Of a DNA stretch of 31,844 bases, positions 19,401 to 31,485 are shown piece after piece; position 1 is the first letter of the stretch; each line of letters starts with the position of its first letter. Source of the DNA: Polysphondylium violaceum. Lineage: Eukaryota; Evosea; Eumycetozoa; Dictyosteliales; Dictyosteliaceae. Below the pieces are notes generated by a model. That model was not told the origin of the DNA. It saw nothing but the letters and a program-made list of their open reading frames with translations, and searched no databases. The stretch spans positions 1 through 31,844 of the forward strand of contig AJWJ01000262.1 of the NCBI GenBank assembly GCA_000277445.1, given 5' to 3'. Made by a program: the position numbers and the translations under genes.

Positions 19401-22400
19401 AATCAAAACTGCATCAGGTTTTAGTCCAGTTTTCATTTGCTCATCAAACTGTTCTTGAACAAATCTAATTTGTGTATCTTTAATTACTTCCATATCGGCA
19501 ATAACAAAACAAGTCTTTTTTTCATTATTATCAAAAAATAATTCTTTCATGTCAAGGGAAAATAATAAACTTGAACTATAGTTGTCAAGAGATAAAAAAG
19601 AACGATTTTTATCCTGATTATAATGACTTAGGGTTGCAGGATCTTTCATTTGAACAAAGAAATGAGATGTCTTGGTAGTGATGATCCATTTCTTTACAGT
19701 ATTGTTTTGAGATTTCTTATGGACCATGTTCATAAATTGTGGTAAATATTGATCCTCTTGATCTAAAAGTATTCTAAAATATTTTTTGAAACCAAGAGCC
19801 GTATATGTTGCATCTAGAGAATACAAGTACTCTGGACTAACAAGCCTTTCAAGAGTACGTTTGAGTTTTTTGTTGAAATTTTTAGAGGGACCTTCCTGTT
19901 TGAGCATAAAATAGGCTAATGAGAGAATAGTATCATGATTTAAAACTGAGTAGTTATTTTCCTTTGGTAATATTTCATTGATAGAAACTTTGAATTGATT
20001 ATATTCAGTCAAACGATCATATCTGGTAGGTTTATCCTCTTTTTTTTCAAAATAGTATAAAAGCAAATCATCCATTGATAATCGATATTTTTCAAATCTA
20101 TTCAATAGTGGGAGTTGAGTTTCTGGCAATTTGTTTAAAGGAACGTGAAGAATAAGCTTGAAATCTGGATGAACTGGACAAAACATTGAGTGAGTACCAA
20201 ATGAAACTTGAACAAGAAACTTGGAGTCATTTTGAGTTTTGAAAATTGTAAAGTATCTATTGAAAAGATCATAAAAGTAGGCATCAATTGGTTGCGAGTT
20301 TACCAATAAAACAGTTTTACCATTCTCCATACAATTACATATTTGAGATATTAATTCATAGATTGATCTTTCTGTTTGATCGATTTTAAAATCGCCAACT
20401 CTAATTGTTACAAAATCATATGACTTGGCACTCTCTTCTTTGGCCTTTCGATTCTTTAAAACTTCATTTAAGATTAAAATAGAAGCTTCATTATCAGATG
20501 GATCAATGATCATTGTAAATCTATAAGACAAAGTATTGATGATTTCCTCGAGTGGAGTTTCCATTGTCTTTTTCAATGTTTCCAGATTATTGTTATCATC
20601 AGAAAGCACAAGTTGGGCTACTTCTTGGATAACCTCTTGGATTAAATGTGAATCAGTTTGTGGTTGTTTTGGAGGAGAGAGAGGGGTTTTATCTTGGAAT
20701 AATGATTCAATAATACAATCAATTGGGTTTCTTCGTATATAATTAATAGATTCAAGATAAATACCACATACATTTTGAAGAAATATATCTAGAATGATTT
20801 CAAAGCTCTTTTGATCAACACCATTAAAGTTTCTTTCCAGTGCATTGATGAGAATTCTTTGGAAATCCTTTTGTGAATTTTGGAGCTGATTCAAATAACG
20901 TAATAAAAAGACAAAATCACGTTGGTGATAAAATACTCTCTTCTCATTGATCGTGGGATGTTTACAAACTTGAATATAAGATGCTGAAAGACTATTACGA
21001 CGTTCTATTTGTTTATCATTCAATTTTGCATCTGTATCGAGTTGGAATAAACAACCTTTGACTAATTCCCATAAATCAGATTCAGTTGGATCACCATCTC
21101 CGTGGAATAACAACAACATTCTATTTGTTTTGGCAGCGTCCAACATAACATTTGAAAGAATAATAATTGGGAGTGATAAACTATTTCCTGTGTCTGCTTT
21201 TTGAATTGTATTGTTGGAAATCGTTTTCTCGAGATAATCATGGAGAATTTTCATTGGCGAGAGTAGTTCATTGATGAGACCTGCTTCGTCAAAGAATATA
21301 GGGCATCTAAAGTCTTGATCATTCTTTTGTTTAATATTTTTTCTTTCTATAGCGGCTTCATATATACTTTGAATTTGGAAATCAGTTGTTCTACTATTAC
21401 ATTGGAATCTTAGAGCTGTAGCGATTGGGAACTTGTTAAAAGGTTCACATCGATTAGAACTATTCAAAACACTGAGGATAATATTAAAACTAAGTGTCTT
21501 TGACCAACCAGGTTTACCAATGATTGCAAGGGGAAGATTATTTAAAATTGCCAAAAGATTCATAAAAAGATTTTGATAAAGAACGTCTGTTCTGGCAATA
21601 CCCTTTGGGAGAGCAATTCCTTGAAAGAGAGCTTTATAAACTTTGGCAATTTGATCCTTATGATCGCTACCAAAAACAACATTATATCTTTCAATAAGAT
21701 CGCTTCTTTGGGATGGTTGAATACGGTATATATAATTTACCCAAGCAACAATTAAAGGACTGATGGTTTCCTTTGGAATAGAGAGCTTATTTGCACAATA
21801 CTCGACTATTATTTTACCATACTTATCATCTGCAAGGAAAGAATACAAATCTAAACATCTAGTGATATCTCTAATTGATGTATGTGTTCTATTTTGCTGA
21901 ATCTTTCTGAGAAATTCTTGTCCTATTAAGATTACTTGTTTTAAACTTATTGGTCCGCTAAGGTATTTCAAAACATGACTTTTCTTGAACAATTCATCCA
22001 TATATTCTTTCTCAAACTTATGAGTAAAGGTACCAAAGTTTAAGAATAGACTTTCAAATGATGGGGAAACCTTTTTAACAATAAATGGTAAATGAGATCT
22101 TTCTTTTTGCTCTAGGGGACGCAATTCTTTCAATTGTTTCAAGATATCCAATGGATTCATCGCACCTATCCATAAGATATTCTTGGGAATACAAGATTGA
22201 CCATCAATTGTATTGTTTGTAAAGACTTCGGTAATCAATGCCAATGTATCTTTAGGACTGGTATTTAATTCGTCAATGAAAACAATCATTCTCAATTCAG
22301 GATTAATCTTGGTCAATTCATTGGATTGACGAATGATTGTAGTCAAGTCGTTGTAAAATGTATTGGTAGAGTATTTTTCGTGAACAAGAATACGATGGAA

Positions 22401-25400
22401 AAATTGTTTGGTTGAGGACAAACATATTTCTTTAACTCTTTCACAAAGAACATCAACTACATTTTGGGGTGTCTCTAATCTTGAAAACAACTTGCTAATG
22501 GCACTATTTGGTTCTACTTTAATTAATCTGTTATCCATTACCATTCTTTGGATTCTATCAGAGAGTTGGCCATTAAATCGATTTCTTTTCTCTGGATCAA
22601 TATTAGTGAAAACATCTCGAATAAATTCAAGAATTACGTCAAGATTGGCGGTTGGTAATAAAGAAGTTGAACGATCAACACTGTTCTTATAAGAGGAACA
22701 CTCTTTGGTTAAGAATGTATTAATACATTCTCTAATTTGATTAAAGATATCATTTTGGAAATTGAATCTTGCATTGATCAAGAGAGAATAAAACATTAAT
22801 AAAAATGTTTTCCCAACACCAGTGTCACCAGTGAGAACCAAAGATTTGTTTACATTTAATTTATTGTTGATTACCAAAAGACGGAGAGCAATCTCTGAGG
22901 TGAGAACAAAACCATAGCTGTTTACAAGGTTGATAAAGACTTCATATTGTAATTTAAATGCCTTGGCAATATCATGTTTAAAATTATCACCTTGGAAATT
23001 GTATGGATTGACAACATAATTTGAAAAGTTTGAGCTTAGTAAAATTTCTACCTTTCCATAGTTTATAAACTTGAGATCACACGTTTTCACAGAATGGTTT
23101 ACAATTTCATAAGAAAAGAAAGAGACAAAAGGTATTTTTGAAGAGAAATATTCCATATCTTGAGAGCGTGGTCTAGACAAATACAAGCATTCAATAACAA
23201 AGAGAATATAAACTTGTTTAAATGTTGGCATCTCTTCCATTTTACGTGTTTGTTCTGTACGATCTTTCCAACCAACCTCCATTGTATGGTTATAATAAAC
23301 TTCAAGAAACTTTAACTTTTCCGATAACAGATTAAAGTAATTATTTCTATATGCCAATTGGTTGCTACTCAAAGAAAGAAACCGAATAAGATCATCAATT
23401 TCAGAATTGGTGAGCTTTAAGAAATTATTATTCTGTAACAAGGTTGTAAGAGAAGTAATATATTTTGTAGTTAAATCTGGATCTTGAGAACCAACAATCC
23501 TATTGGGCTTATAGGTAAAGTCACTCTCTGTATATGATAAACAAAACTTTTCATTTTCATCGTAGACCCATAGATTGCCTAAATAGGTAGGTGCGTTGCA
23601 AACATAGACTTCTTCCAACAATGGGAGTGAGGTTAAACGATTTCCTGAGCTTTTATCAACTTCATCACCGATTTCAATATATATTTTTAATTTACATTGT
23701 GGAGGAACAAAGGCAATTTCACCTTTTTGGTAATCATAAATGAATCCAAACATGGCCAATGGATATATAAATCTTGAAAACTCGACAAGGGATGTTGAGA
23801 AACAAGAAATATCTATGTGGAGATAAAACTCAGGTTGGCTGAGATTTCTGAAGACTCTGAGTAGGGATTTAAGTTCAAAATTTGGTCTAACAAAGAATGT
23901 GTGGCTTGGTTTGCCTGAGATTTGGCTCTTGATATAATGTGACTTTCTACTTTTAAATGTGCCACAAACTCTATTTAATACTTCAATACTTTTATCTTTT
24001 TGAATTTGAATATCTTCTATCGGTTCTAATTCTGATATATTGATTTCGGAGAGATAGGAAAACTTTTTGGATGGCACAATTTGTTGTTCAGATTCTAACT
24101 TTTGTTCAGTTGATTCTGATTCGACCAAAATATAGATCTGTGCTTTACCAAGTATCTTTTTATTCTTTGCTAACCATGCATGATCTTCTTCAGATAATCC
24201 TTGGTAACCGATGATAAAAAATATCAAATCTGGAAATTCGTACACCAACTCTTTAAAATGATCACGGTCTGAAACAAACGCATCTGAATAAAAGATTTGA
24301 CTAGGATGGACGATTTTGTAGTTGTTTAATTGAAACATAACACGATGTAATTTTAAATCTTTATATTTACCAAGATCTAAATATTGAATGATATTTAGTT
24401 TTTGTGATTTGTTTTCCAAACAAAGATCATCATGTCCCTTAACTAGAGACAAAATGATATTTCTCAAAAGCTTTGTGATTTCATCCATCTTTTTGGGAAA
24501 AGATCCTAGATTTTGTTGGGATAAAATAATCTCTAAGCTGTTATTATCAAGTTTTGTATGATACAGAGAAAATTGAAGACTAGATATCAATGCTGTACGA
24601 CAAACTTTTGGATCTTTGGTGGTACTCAATTGTTTATATAATGAAGATAGGCCAGAATAACGAAGGAATTTGAAATAGTGGAATCCTTCCTCAGATAATG
24701 AGACAATTTCATTTTTCCAATTCTTTTCTGCGTCTTTATAACTATTTTTCTCCTTTAGCAATTCTTGTTTCTTATCCGACTTTAACTTGATAGCCTTGAT
24801 ACCTGTTTTAAAATCTGGATGATGTAATCTAACAAGTTCACAATGGAGATGATGTATTTCTTTCAAGAGTTCATAGATCCCTTTGAATTGATCTAAAGTT
24901 TTCTTATTTTCGTCAGATATGTTTTTTAGATTATTGGTATCTTGAATATCTTGATAAAACTTGTCGAGATTTTCTTTACGGAAATCAGATTCTTTTTGAC
25001 CAACTGACCAAGTGTCTTCGTCCACTTTGGAAACAAATTCACATTGATTGTTTTCTTGGAACATTTTAACAACCAATAATGTTTTGCTTTTTGAGCTTGT
25101 TGAAAACAAAAATTCGATTGTATCCATAGATGTATGAAAGGTCTTTAAGATTTCAAATTCTGAATCTTTAATTGGTGCTATATGTTGTTTACACATTGTT
25201 TGCAAAGAAATTTTATCATGTTCATTTTTGACCACTTTTTTTTTGATTTCAATTACATCTTTGAACATGGTAAAGAAGTTGGTAACGTTTAAAATGATTT
25301 GAGAATTAAATTTGTGAGTTGCATTATCAGAAGCAATAAAATTTGCTTGCTCGATAAAAGATGAATGGTTTTCATAGCCTGATGCAAGGAAATCCAACAA

Positions 25401-27382
25401 CTGTTTCAATTCAATATTAAAAAAGTCAATCTGGTCAAAGCTGATGTGACCCAACTGTTCTTTGATAAACCCATAAGACTTTAACATCAACTCTTTTGAT
25501 CTTGTTTTTTCTAATATTTCTTCAATATTTGAAAAGATTTTTTCGACAACTTCCTGATCAATTGTGAGAAAAGAAGAAAAGTTTTTGGAAACTATATCGA
25601 TAAAGTTTTTTGAATCTTTATAATTGCTGACAAATTGATGAGAGAATCTAATGACCTCAAACAACTCTATCAATTTCTTTGGTTGATCATCTTTACTGTA
25701 CTGTGGCAAATAATCAAAGATAGCTTTAAATTCTACATCTCTATCGACCACAGAGTTTGCAATTTTCAATAAAATCTCTGTTACCTTGAAATTTTCGTCT
25801 TGATTTAAAAGTTGTTCAAGGAGATTACGAAATTGATCACAAATATTATCCAAACCCATGTAAGACAAAGAGTTGCAGAAAGTAGTGAAATATGAACCAT
25901 TGAATGCAAAATGATTAATTAAATCTACTGTAGTGTGTTTTTTGATAGATCCATGAATTCTTAAATGATTATGAGCCAGATCCAAACATTTCTTAATTGG
26001 ATTGTTTTTAACTGGATTCTCAAAGACTGGTATGAATGGATAATTTCTTGATAACCAATTATTAACTTTGATATATTTGCCATACTCTATTACATTTTCC
26101 TCGTGTTCTATTTGAATTTCTTTTGATGATTTTATCATTTTCTTCTCTTTCGATTGATAAATTCTTTCAATATTCTGGTATTCGAGTAAATCTTTTGGGT
26201 AATAATTTTGGTAAATATATCTTGCTCTAGATTCAAGTCTATCAAACATCTCTTTTACTAAAACTTGATAATTATTAAATAAAGCTTGCCATTCTCTTGG
26301 TGAAAAATTATTACTATTATTGTTATTGTTATTGTTATTGTTATTGTTATTGTTATTGTTATTGTCATTATTACTAGTATCATAGTTGAATGAGTAGTAT
26401 AAAATTTTTAATTGATACTCTTCAAAAGATAAATTAAAACTTCTTTCTTTGAATCTACTCATGAAAGAGTTGTAAAAATATAGAATTACAAATGTATTGT
26501 TTGGTTTGATTATTTGAAAACTTTTACGCTCAAAGTCAAGGTTGATACTCTTGACTATTCCATCAATAAAATGGATATAACTCTTGCTAATCTGCTCTAA
26601 CTTTTTTGTATATATTGATTCATTTTCAGAAATTTTTAAAAGAAATGAAAAGTCAAAATGCTAAATAATTGTAATTTAAGATTAGTATAAATATAGATAT
26701 ATAAATTTATATTACTTACTTTATCATTGGGTCCTCTAAGATTATCGACTAATAAACTTAAAAGTATTAAATTATCACTAGATATAGAATCTAAAAATTT
26801 TTGACGTTCCTTAGACAAGAGTAACAACTGTGTCTCGATTGGCAGATGATGAAGTTTGATATAGTCCCATATTTTGTGAACAAAGAGCCTTTGGAAATCT
26901 CTATATGTAGCATACAACTTTATGTATTCTTGTGGGTTTTCTGTCCATAGTTGATCCAATATCTGTTTTACTTTTTTGTTTTTTTCACAGTGTTTATCAG
27001 AGTATTCCAAAACGCCTTTTGGATCAACTTTCAACCAATCCATCCATGAATCTGTATACCTCCTTTGATAATGTGTAGAAATGTCATTGTTCAGCCTTTT
27101 AGTTACGTTGTTAATACCTTCATCGTAATTGATAGAGATAAATAAATCGACTGTTAAAAAAGGATTGATCACGAGATTGGATGCTTTATCTTCAAATAAT
27201 CTCAATAGAGCTGATCTCCTTGGCTCATCGAGAGTGCAGAGTGCCTTTTGAAAAATTGGTAAATCATGTGCTTGAATGTGCAAAATCACTCTTTCAATAT
27301 CTTCATTTGTCGCGCCTATTTGATATTCTCGAAATATCCGATCTATATTTGTCGATCTTGAATCTAAGTTAGATTCATTATT
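16500..27382 (-). CDS. RNF213-like giant AAA+ protein, copy B (>3600 aa; start unresolved)
   Basis: The main exon is 26660-16500. The upstream exon is open from about 27382 to 26720. The 59-nt intron 26719-26661 (GTAAGT, TACTAAT branch, TTTAG) is phase 0. Order: a long helical N-terminal arm of about 1000 residues with an Asn tract (26308-26373); an AAA-like module whose P-loop is lost; AAA module with GDTGVGKT (22806-22829), Walker B FIDE (22269-22274) and sensor Asn (22155-22157); AAA module with GKPGWSKT (21495-21518), Walker B FFDE (21285-21290) and sensor Asn (21150-21152); LLNRFEK; then a helical C-terminal half ending in a Gln/Asn/Asp-rich tail. Motif order and the HPDFKLILHV..LPLLNRFEK segment match RNF213/mysterin. 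Both central AAA sites look active. No RING or RZ finger is visible. The upstream exon lacks an in-frame ATG before 27043, so a further 5' exon or an assembly slip is likely. Confidence 0.87.
26308..26373. repeat. Asn-coding simple repeat in copy B
   Basis: ATTGTT/ATTATT units read on the minus strand as an Asn tract of about 20 residues with Asp and Ser interruptions. This is typical of dictyostelid proteins, lies in the N-terminal arm, and is absent at the same place in copy A. Confidence 0.85.
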
Positions 27383-27849
27383 TTCCCTTTTTATATTTAA
27401 AATTACATTAATATTTATATCTAACTTAAATCTATATCGGTATATCTACATTTTTGAATAAAAGGAAAACTAATTCAAAGTAAATGTATACAAGTTGTGA
27501 AATAAAATTAAAAAATACAGGTGACGATTTAGATATATGTTTGATGATGTTTTGTGCAAAAATTTTCTGTGGAAACTGAAAATTTTCAATTTTAGAAATC
27601 TTAAATTGCAAAAAAAAAAAGCCACTGAAAAAATAAAAAATTAAAAAAAACCTCAGAACCTATATTAAAAGGAAACTTAAAAGAGATACTGTTTTTCACG
27701 CAAATGAGTAATTAATTTGCCCCTTGTGCAAAGAAAAAGGATATAGAAAAAATATATTTATTAATAAAAAAAATAAGAGTTTTTACAGGTTGTTTGTTGG
27801 GGGGTGTATGCTGCACTATCATTATTATATATTAGTTAGCATTCATTCC
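27383..27849. other. Spacer upstream of copy B and downstream of DET1
   Basis: AT-rich, with an A-run at 27610-27620 and no convincing gene on either strand. It should contain the copy B promoter and perhaps its missing first exon. ATG codons on the minus strand occur at 27378, 27405, 27450 and 27822, but none leads directly into the copy B frame. Confidence 0.5.
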
Positions 27850-30800
27850 CTATCCATCCATATCTTGATCATTATTACTATTGGTAGTAGTAGTGGTTGT
27901 TGTTGTTGTTGTAGTAGTGGTGGTGGTTGGTCTTCTATTATTATTGCTATTATTATTGCTATTATTATTGCTATTATTACTATTATTAATGTTCTCGTCT
28001 TCATCGTCGTAATCTTCGTCATCGTCATCTTCGTAATCATCATCATCGTCGTTGATATAGTGAAAATTGATGCCTAGAGGATAAATATTTTGAGAGTGTT
28101 GTAGTGAAATGATGAATGGATAGAAAGGATGGAATATATAGGTTGCATAGGTCTTGGCCTGTCTTTCAAATTTGTCGGCAACCATGGTGTTGAGTTTGAA
28201 TTTCACCTGACCACTTAGTCTAGAGTAAAACTTGATGGGGTAGTCGACCAGGGGTTTGGGTCTCTCGGTGGACGAGATGATCTTTTCGTCGTAGCTAAAG
28301 AGATATTTATCAAAATAGGGACTCTCGTTCCAAGACTGAGGCGAAAAGGGCAAGGCCGACAAAATTCTCTTTACAGCCTGAGTCTCACCACCATAACGAG
28401 CATTGACGACAGCCAGCTTTTGTTTGACGAGGTGTTCACGAACAAAACTATTGTTGGAACATGTGCTACGAAACTTGATGAGGCCCGAGGGACATGAACA
28501 GGCACGGAAATGCTCGCAAAACTGTTCAAATGTTTGGGCAAATTCTTTGTTGCTGTTTTCATAGACACCAATGACCTCGGTGCTGTAGATGTTGTACACA
28601 ACGAAAAAGTAGATTTGGTTACAATAGTCGGTGACTCTGCCCAACAGACCGTCGATGGATCCATATTTGATGAGAATATGAGAGGCGTCCAATGATTGCA
28701 TTTTCCATATAACCAAATTACAATATTGGGGGAAAAGAGAATAATACATGCTAAGTGCTTTTTGTGGATTTTCACTAGCTTGAGCTTTTCTAAATAAATA
28801 ACTGAGGAATCTTTGTTTAATACCAAATACCATTTTTGATGGTTGTGTTGATTCGTTTACATTTGTGGTTGTTGATGATGTTGATGATGATGTAGTTGTT
28901 GTAGTATTTGTAGTATTTGTAGTTGTAGTTGTTGTTGTTGTGGTTGTGGTTGTTTGCTGATGTTGATTATGATGAGTAGTATTACGTTCACGTTCACGTT
29001 CACGCTCTCTTTCATTCTCTACACGTTGTTGTCTTTCTATATCTCTTTGACGTTCTCTATTTATATAATTTAAAACAGGTGGTAATTGTGTATTCGTAGT
29101 AGTTGTTGTATTATTATTGTTATTATTATTTCCTGCTTGTTGTTGTAATAATGCTTGTTGTTGACGTATTCTTGAAGAACTTGAATTTAATCTTTGAGTT
29201 GAAATTAAAGTTGAATTTTTCGATTTCTCCAAATTTGATTTTGAATGCTTGTTTGAGCCGCCTGTTTGATTGGATTGATTTTGTTGTTGATTTTTAAAAC
29301 CCATCATTGGAGTTATTTTTGCAAGTTTATCATTCTCTAGTTTCTTTGCCTGTGCTCGTTGTTGGTAAGGAAACTCTTTTCTTGCTAAACCGTCAATCTC
29401 GAGTGGATCATCTTCATTACAATACTGACCAATAGTACGTAGACTAACAAAACCACTGTCTTTGATTTGAAATATATGAATGGTTTGATATTGAAGTGAA
29501 AGTACAATGAAAAGATCTTTATATAAATATACACCTGAATGATGAACCAAATGGATGACATCCTGTTTAAATGAAATTCTGTCTTTCACTTTACCATCGT
29601 TGATATTGACCAAATAAAAGGATATATCTTCACAGTTTGGTAATTTCAATGAATGTTTTTGATTTCTCTTATAATTGATATCATCATGTGCATTCAAAGG
29701 TTTTTGATGATGTTGGTGTTGACTACTTTCTGTAATTGGTCCTGATGATGCTAAAATAAACTATAATAGAGAGAATATTTTATATTAATATACATTACAT
29801 TACTCCCTATTACTACACCGATTACCACTAATACTAAAAGTAATACATACATAATTACCACATAAAGTTGTTAAAGAAAAATCTCTACAAAGATATTCAT
29901 GAGTTAATGGTATAAAACTTGTATAAATTAAACGGAAATAAGTTGAAAACATTCTCTCTTGATCATCTTTTTGTTCTTTTGTGAAATTTTTTGGAGACTT
30001 GAAATTACTTCCCAAAAATCTATACAAATGAATCTCTTTGAGATCTCTAGAGAAACACAACAGCTTTTCGCCATCGCTTGTAAATTTCTTTATAAAACAA
30101 TTTGGTGTTTCAATATTGTACACAGTTTTATCGGGAGTGATATTTAAATAAAACTTTCTAGATTCCAATGAACTTGTACCTGGTTTGGGATTAAACATCT
30201 CTCTGTTTCTTAATTGATCGTTTAATGTCAAAATCTTTTGTCTACGTCTAATTTCATACATGGGGTCATAATCTAAACTGTTGTCCAATGATCTTTTCAA
30301 TGGGTTGAAAACATCATTCATTATAACATCATCATTATTGTTGTTGTTGCTATTGTTATTGTGACTACTACTATTGCTATTGATATTACTATTTTCAACA
30401 ACATTATTAATAATATTATTTTGACTATCATCATTATCAACAACGTTTAAAATTGTTTTGTTAGCGTTATTACTATTGTCGTCACTAATATTATTATTTG
30501 AAATTAAAATAGTATTACTACTATTATCATTTTCCTCTGTATTAATTACACTACTTGTACTATTACTATCATTATTGTTACTATCCACTAAAGGATTGAT
30601 ATTATTACATAATTGTTGTTCATCATATGATGATGGTGGTGATGAGGTTGTTTGTGGTGGTTGTTGTGTGATTAATAGTTTTTCGGAGCTTTCATCAAGT
30701 TTTAAATTATTACTACTATTACCATTGATCTCTAAATATGCATCCATGGTTGATGTAGATGTAGTTGTTGTGGTGGTGGTGGTTGTAGTTGTAGTTGTAT

Positions 30801-31485
30801 GAATGGGTGGATCTGAAATATGACTAGTTGATTGATCTTCATTATTACTATACTGATTTAATTCTTGTTCACTTTGTTGATCCTCTTCTTTGATAACGCT
30901 ACTCATACTACTATTATTACTATTATTACTATTATTATTATTTAAAACCGGTGATAAAGTTGTTGCTGATGAGGATGATGATGTTATAATTTTTACATTT
31001 TCTTCAACTACACATTCATTTGGTATTGGAACAGTTGATGAAGAATTTAAAGCAGGATTTAAAATAGATTGTGTTGGTAATTCCTGTGTTTGGATAACAG
31101 ACGATGATAATGAAAGTGATATAGGTGCTGAAAATCCCATACTTGATGAAGATAATGAATTATCAACAACCGAGGTAATAATTATATTGTTGTTATTACT
31201 AGCACTACTACTAGTATCAGTTAAATTATTATTATTATTATTGTTATTATTGGTATTATTATTACTATTATTACTACTACTATTGTTATTATTATTATTA
31301 TTACTACTATTATTTGATTGTGTTGATGGACATGTGTAATTGCCAGGTGACGAAAGATAAAGTGTTGGTGGTGAGGGTATTGAAGGTGCAAAAGGTGGTG
31401 CTGGTGAACCTAATAGAAAACAAGGGGAAGGTGACAAAGGTGGAGATATAGTAGAGGGATCCATCTTTGCATTGTTTTCAATCAT
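27850..31485 (-). CDS. det1: DET1 homologue (CRL4 ubiquitin ligase component)
   Basis: Exons 31485-29851 and 29760-27850 give 1181 aa. The intron is 90 nt (GTATGT..TATAG, phase 0). DET1 joins DDB1 and DDA1 to form a substrate-handling module of CUL4 ligases, often with COP1, in the nucleus. Matches to plant and animal DET1: PNCFIKKFTSDGEKLLCFS (human PPCFLRKFSPDGRYFIAFS) near 461-479; CGNYFILASS across the splice; LYKDLFIVLSLQYQTIHIFQ; SLRTIGQYCNEDD; KQRFLSYLFRKA near 860; YNIYSTEVIGVYENS; NARYGGETQAVKRIL; ERPKPLVDYPIKFYSR; and YIFHPFYPFIISLQ near the end. Animal DET1 is about 550 aa. The extra length is an Asn/Ser/Thr-rich N-terminus (about 1-400), an insert at about 670-850 with Arg-Glu repeats and Thr tracts, and an acidic then Thr-rich tail from about 1110. 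Confidence 0.95.
31200..31320. repeat. Asn-coding repeat in the DET1 N-terminus
   Basis: ATTATT/ACTATT triplets giving long Asn runs on the minus strand, and a spurious poly-Leu ORF on the plus strand. Further Thr and Asn tracts of the same gene lie at 30755-30800, 28870-28960, 29100-29135 and 27885-27985. Confidence 0.85.

Noticed and set aside
27724-28077. Plus-strand ORF with Ile/Val-rich and Cys-rich runs
   Set aside because: It overlaps the acidic and Thr-rich tail of DET1 in antisense; its composition is explained by repeat codons.
30458-31339. Plus-strand Leu/Val-rich ORFs resembling membrane proteins
   Set aside because: They are antisense readings of the Asn and Thr codon tracts of DET1.
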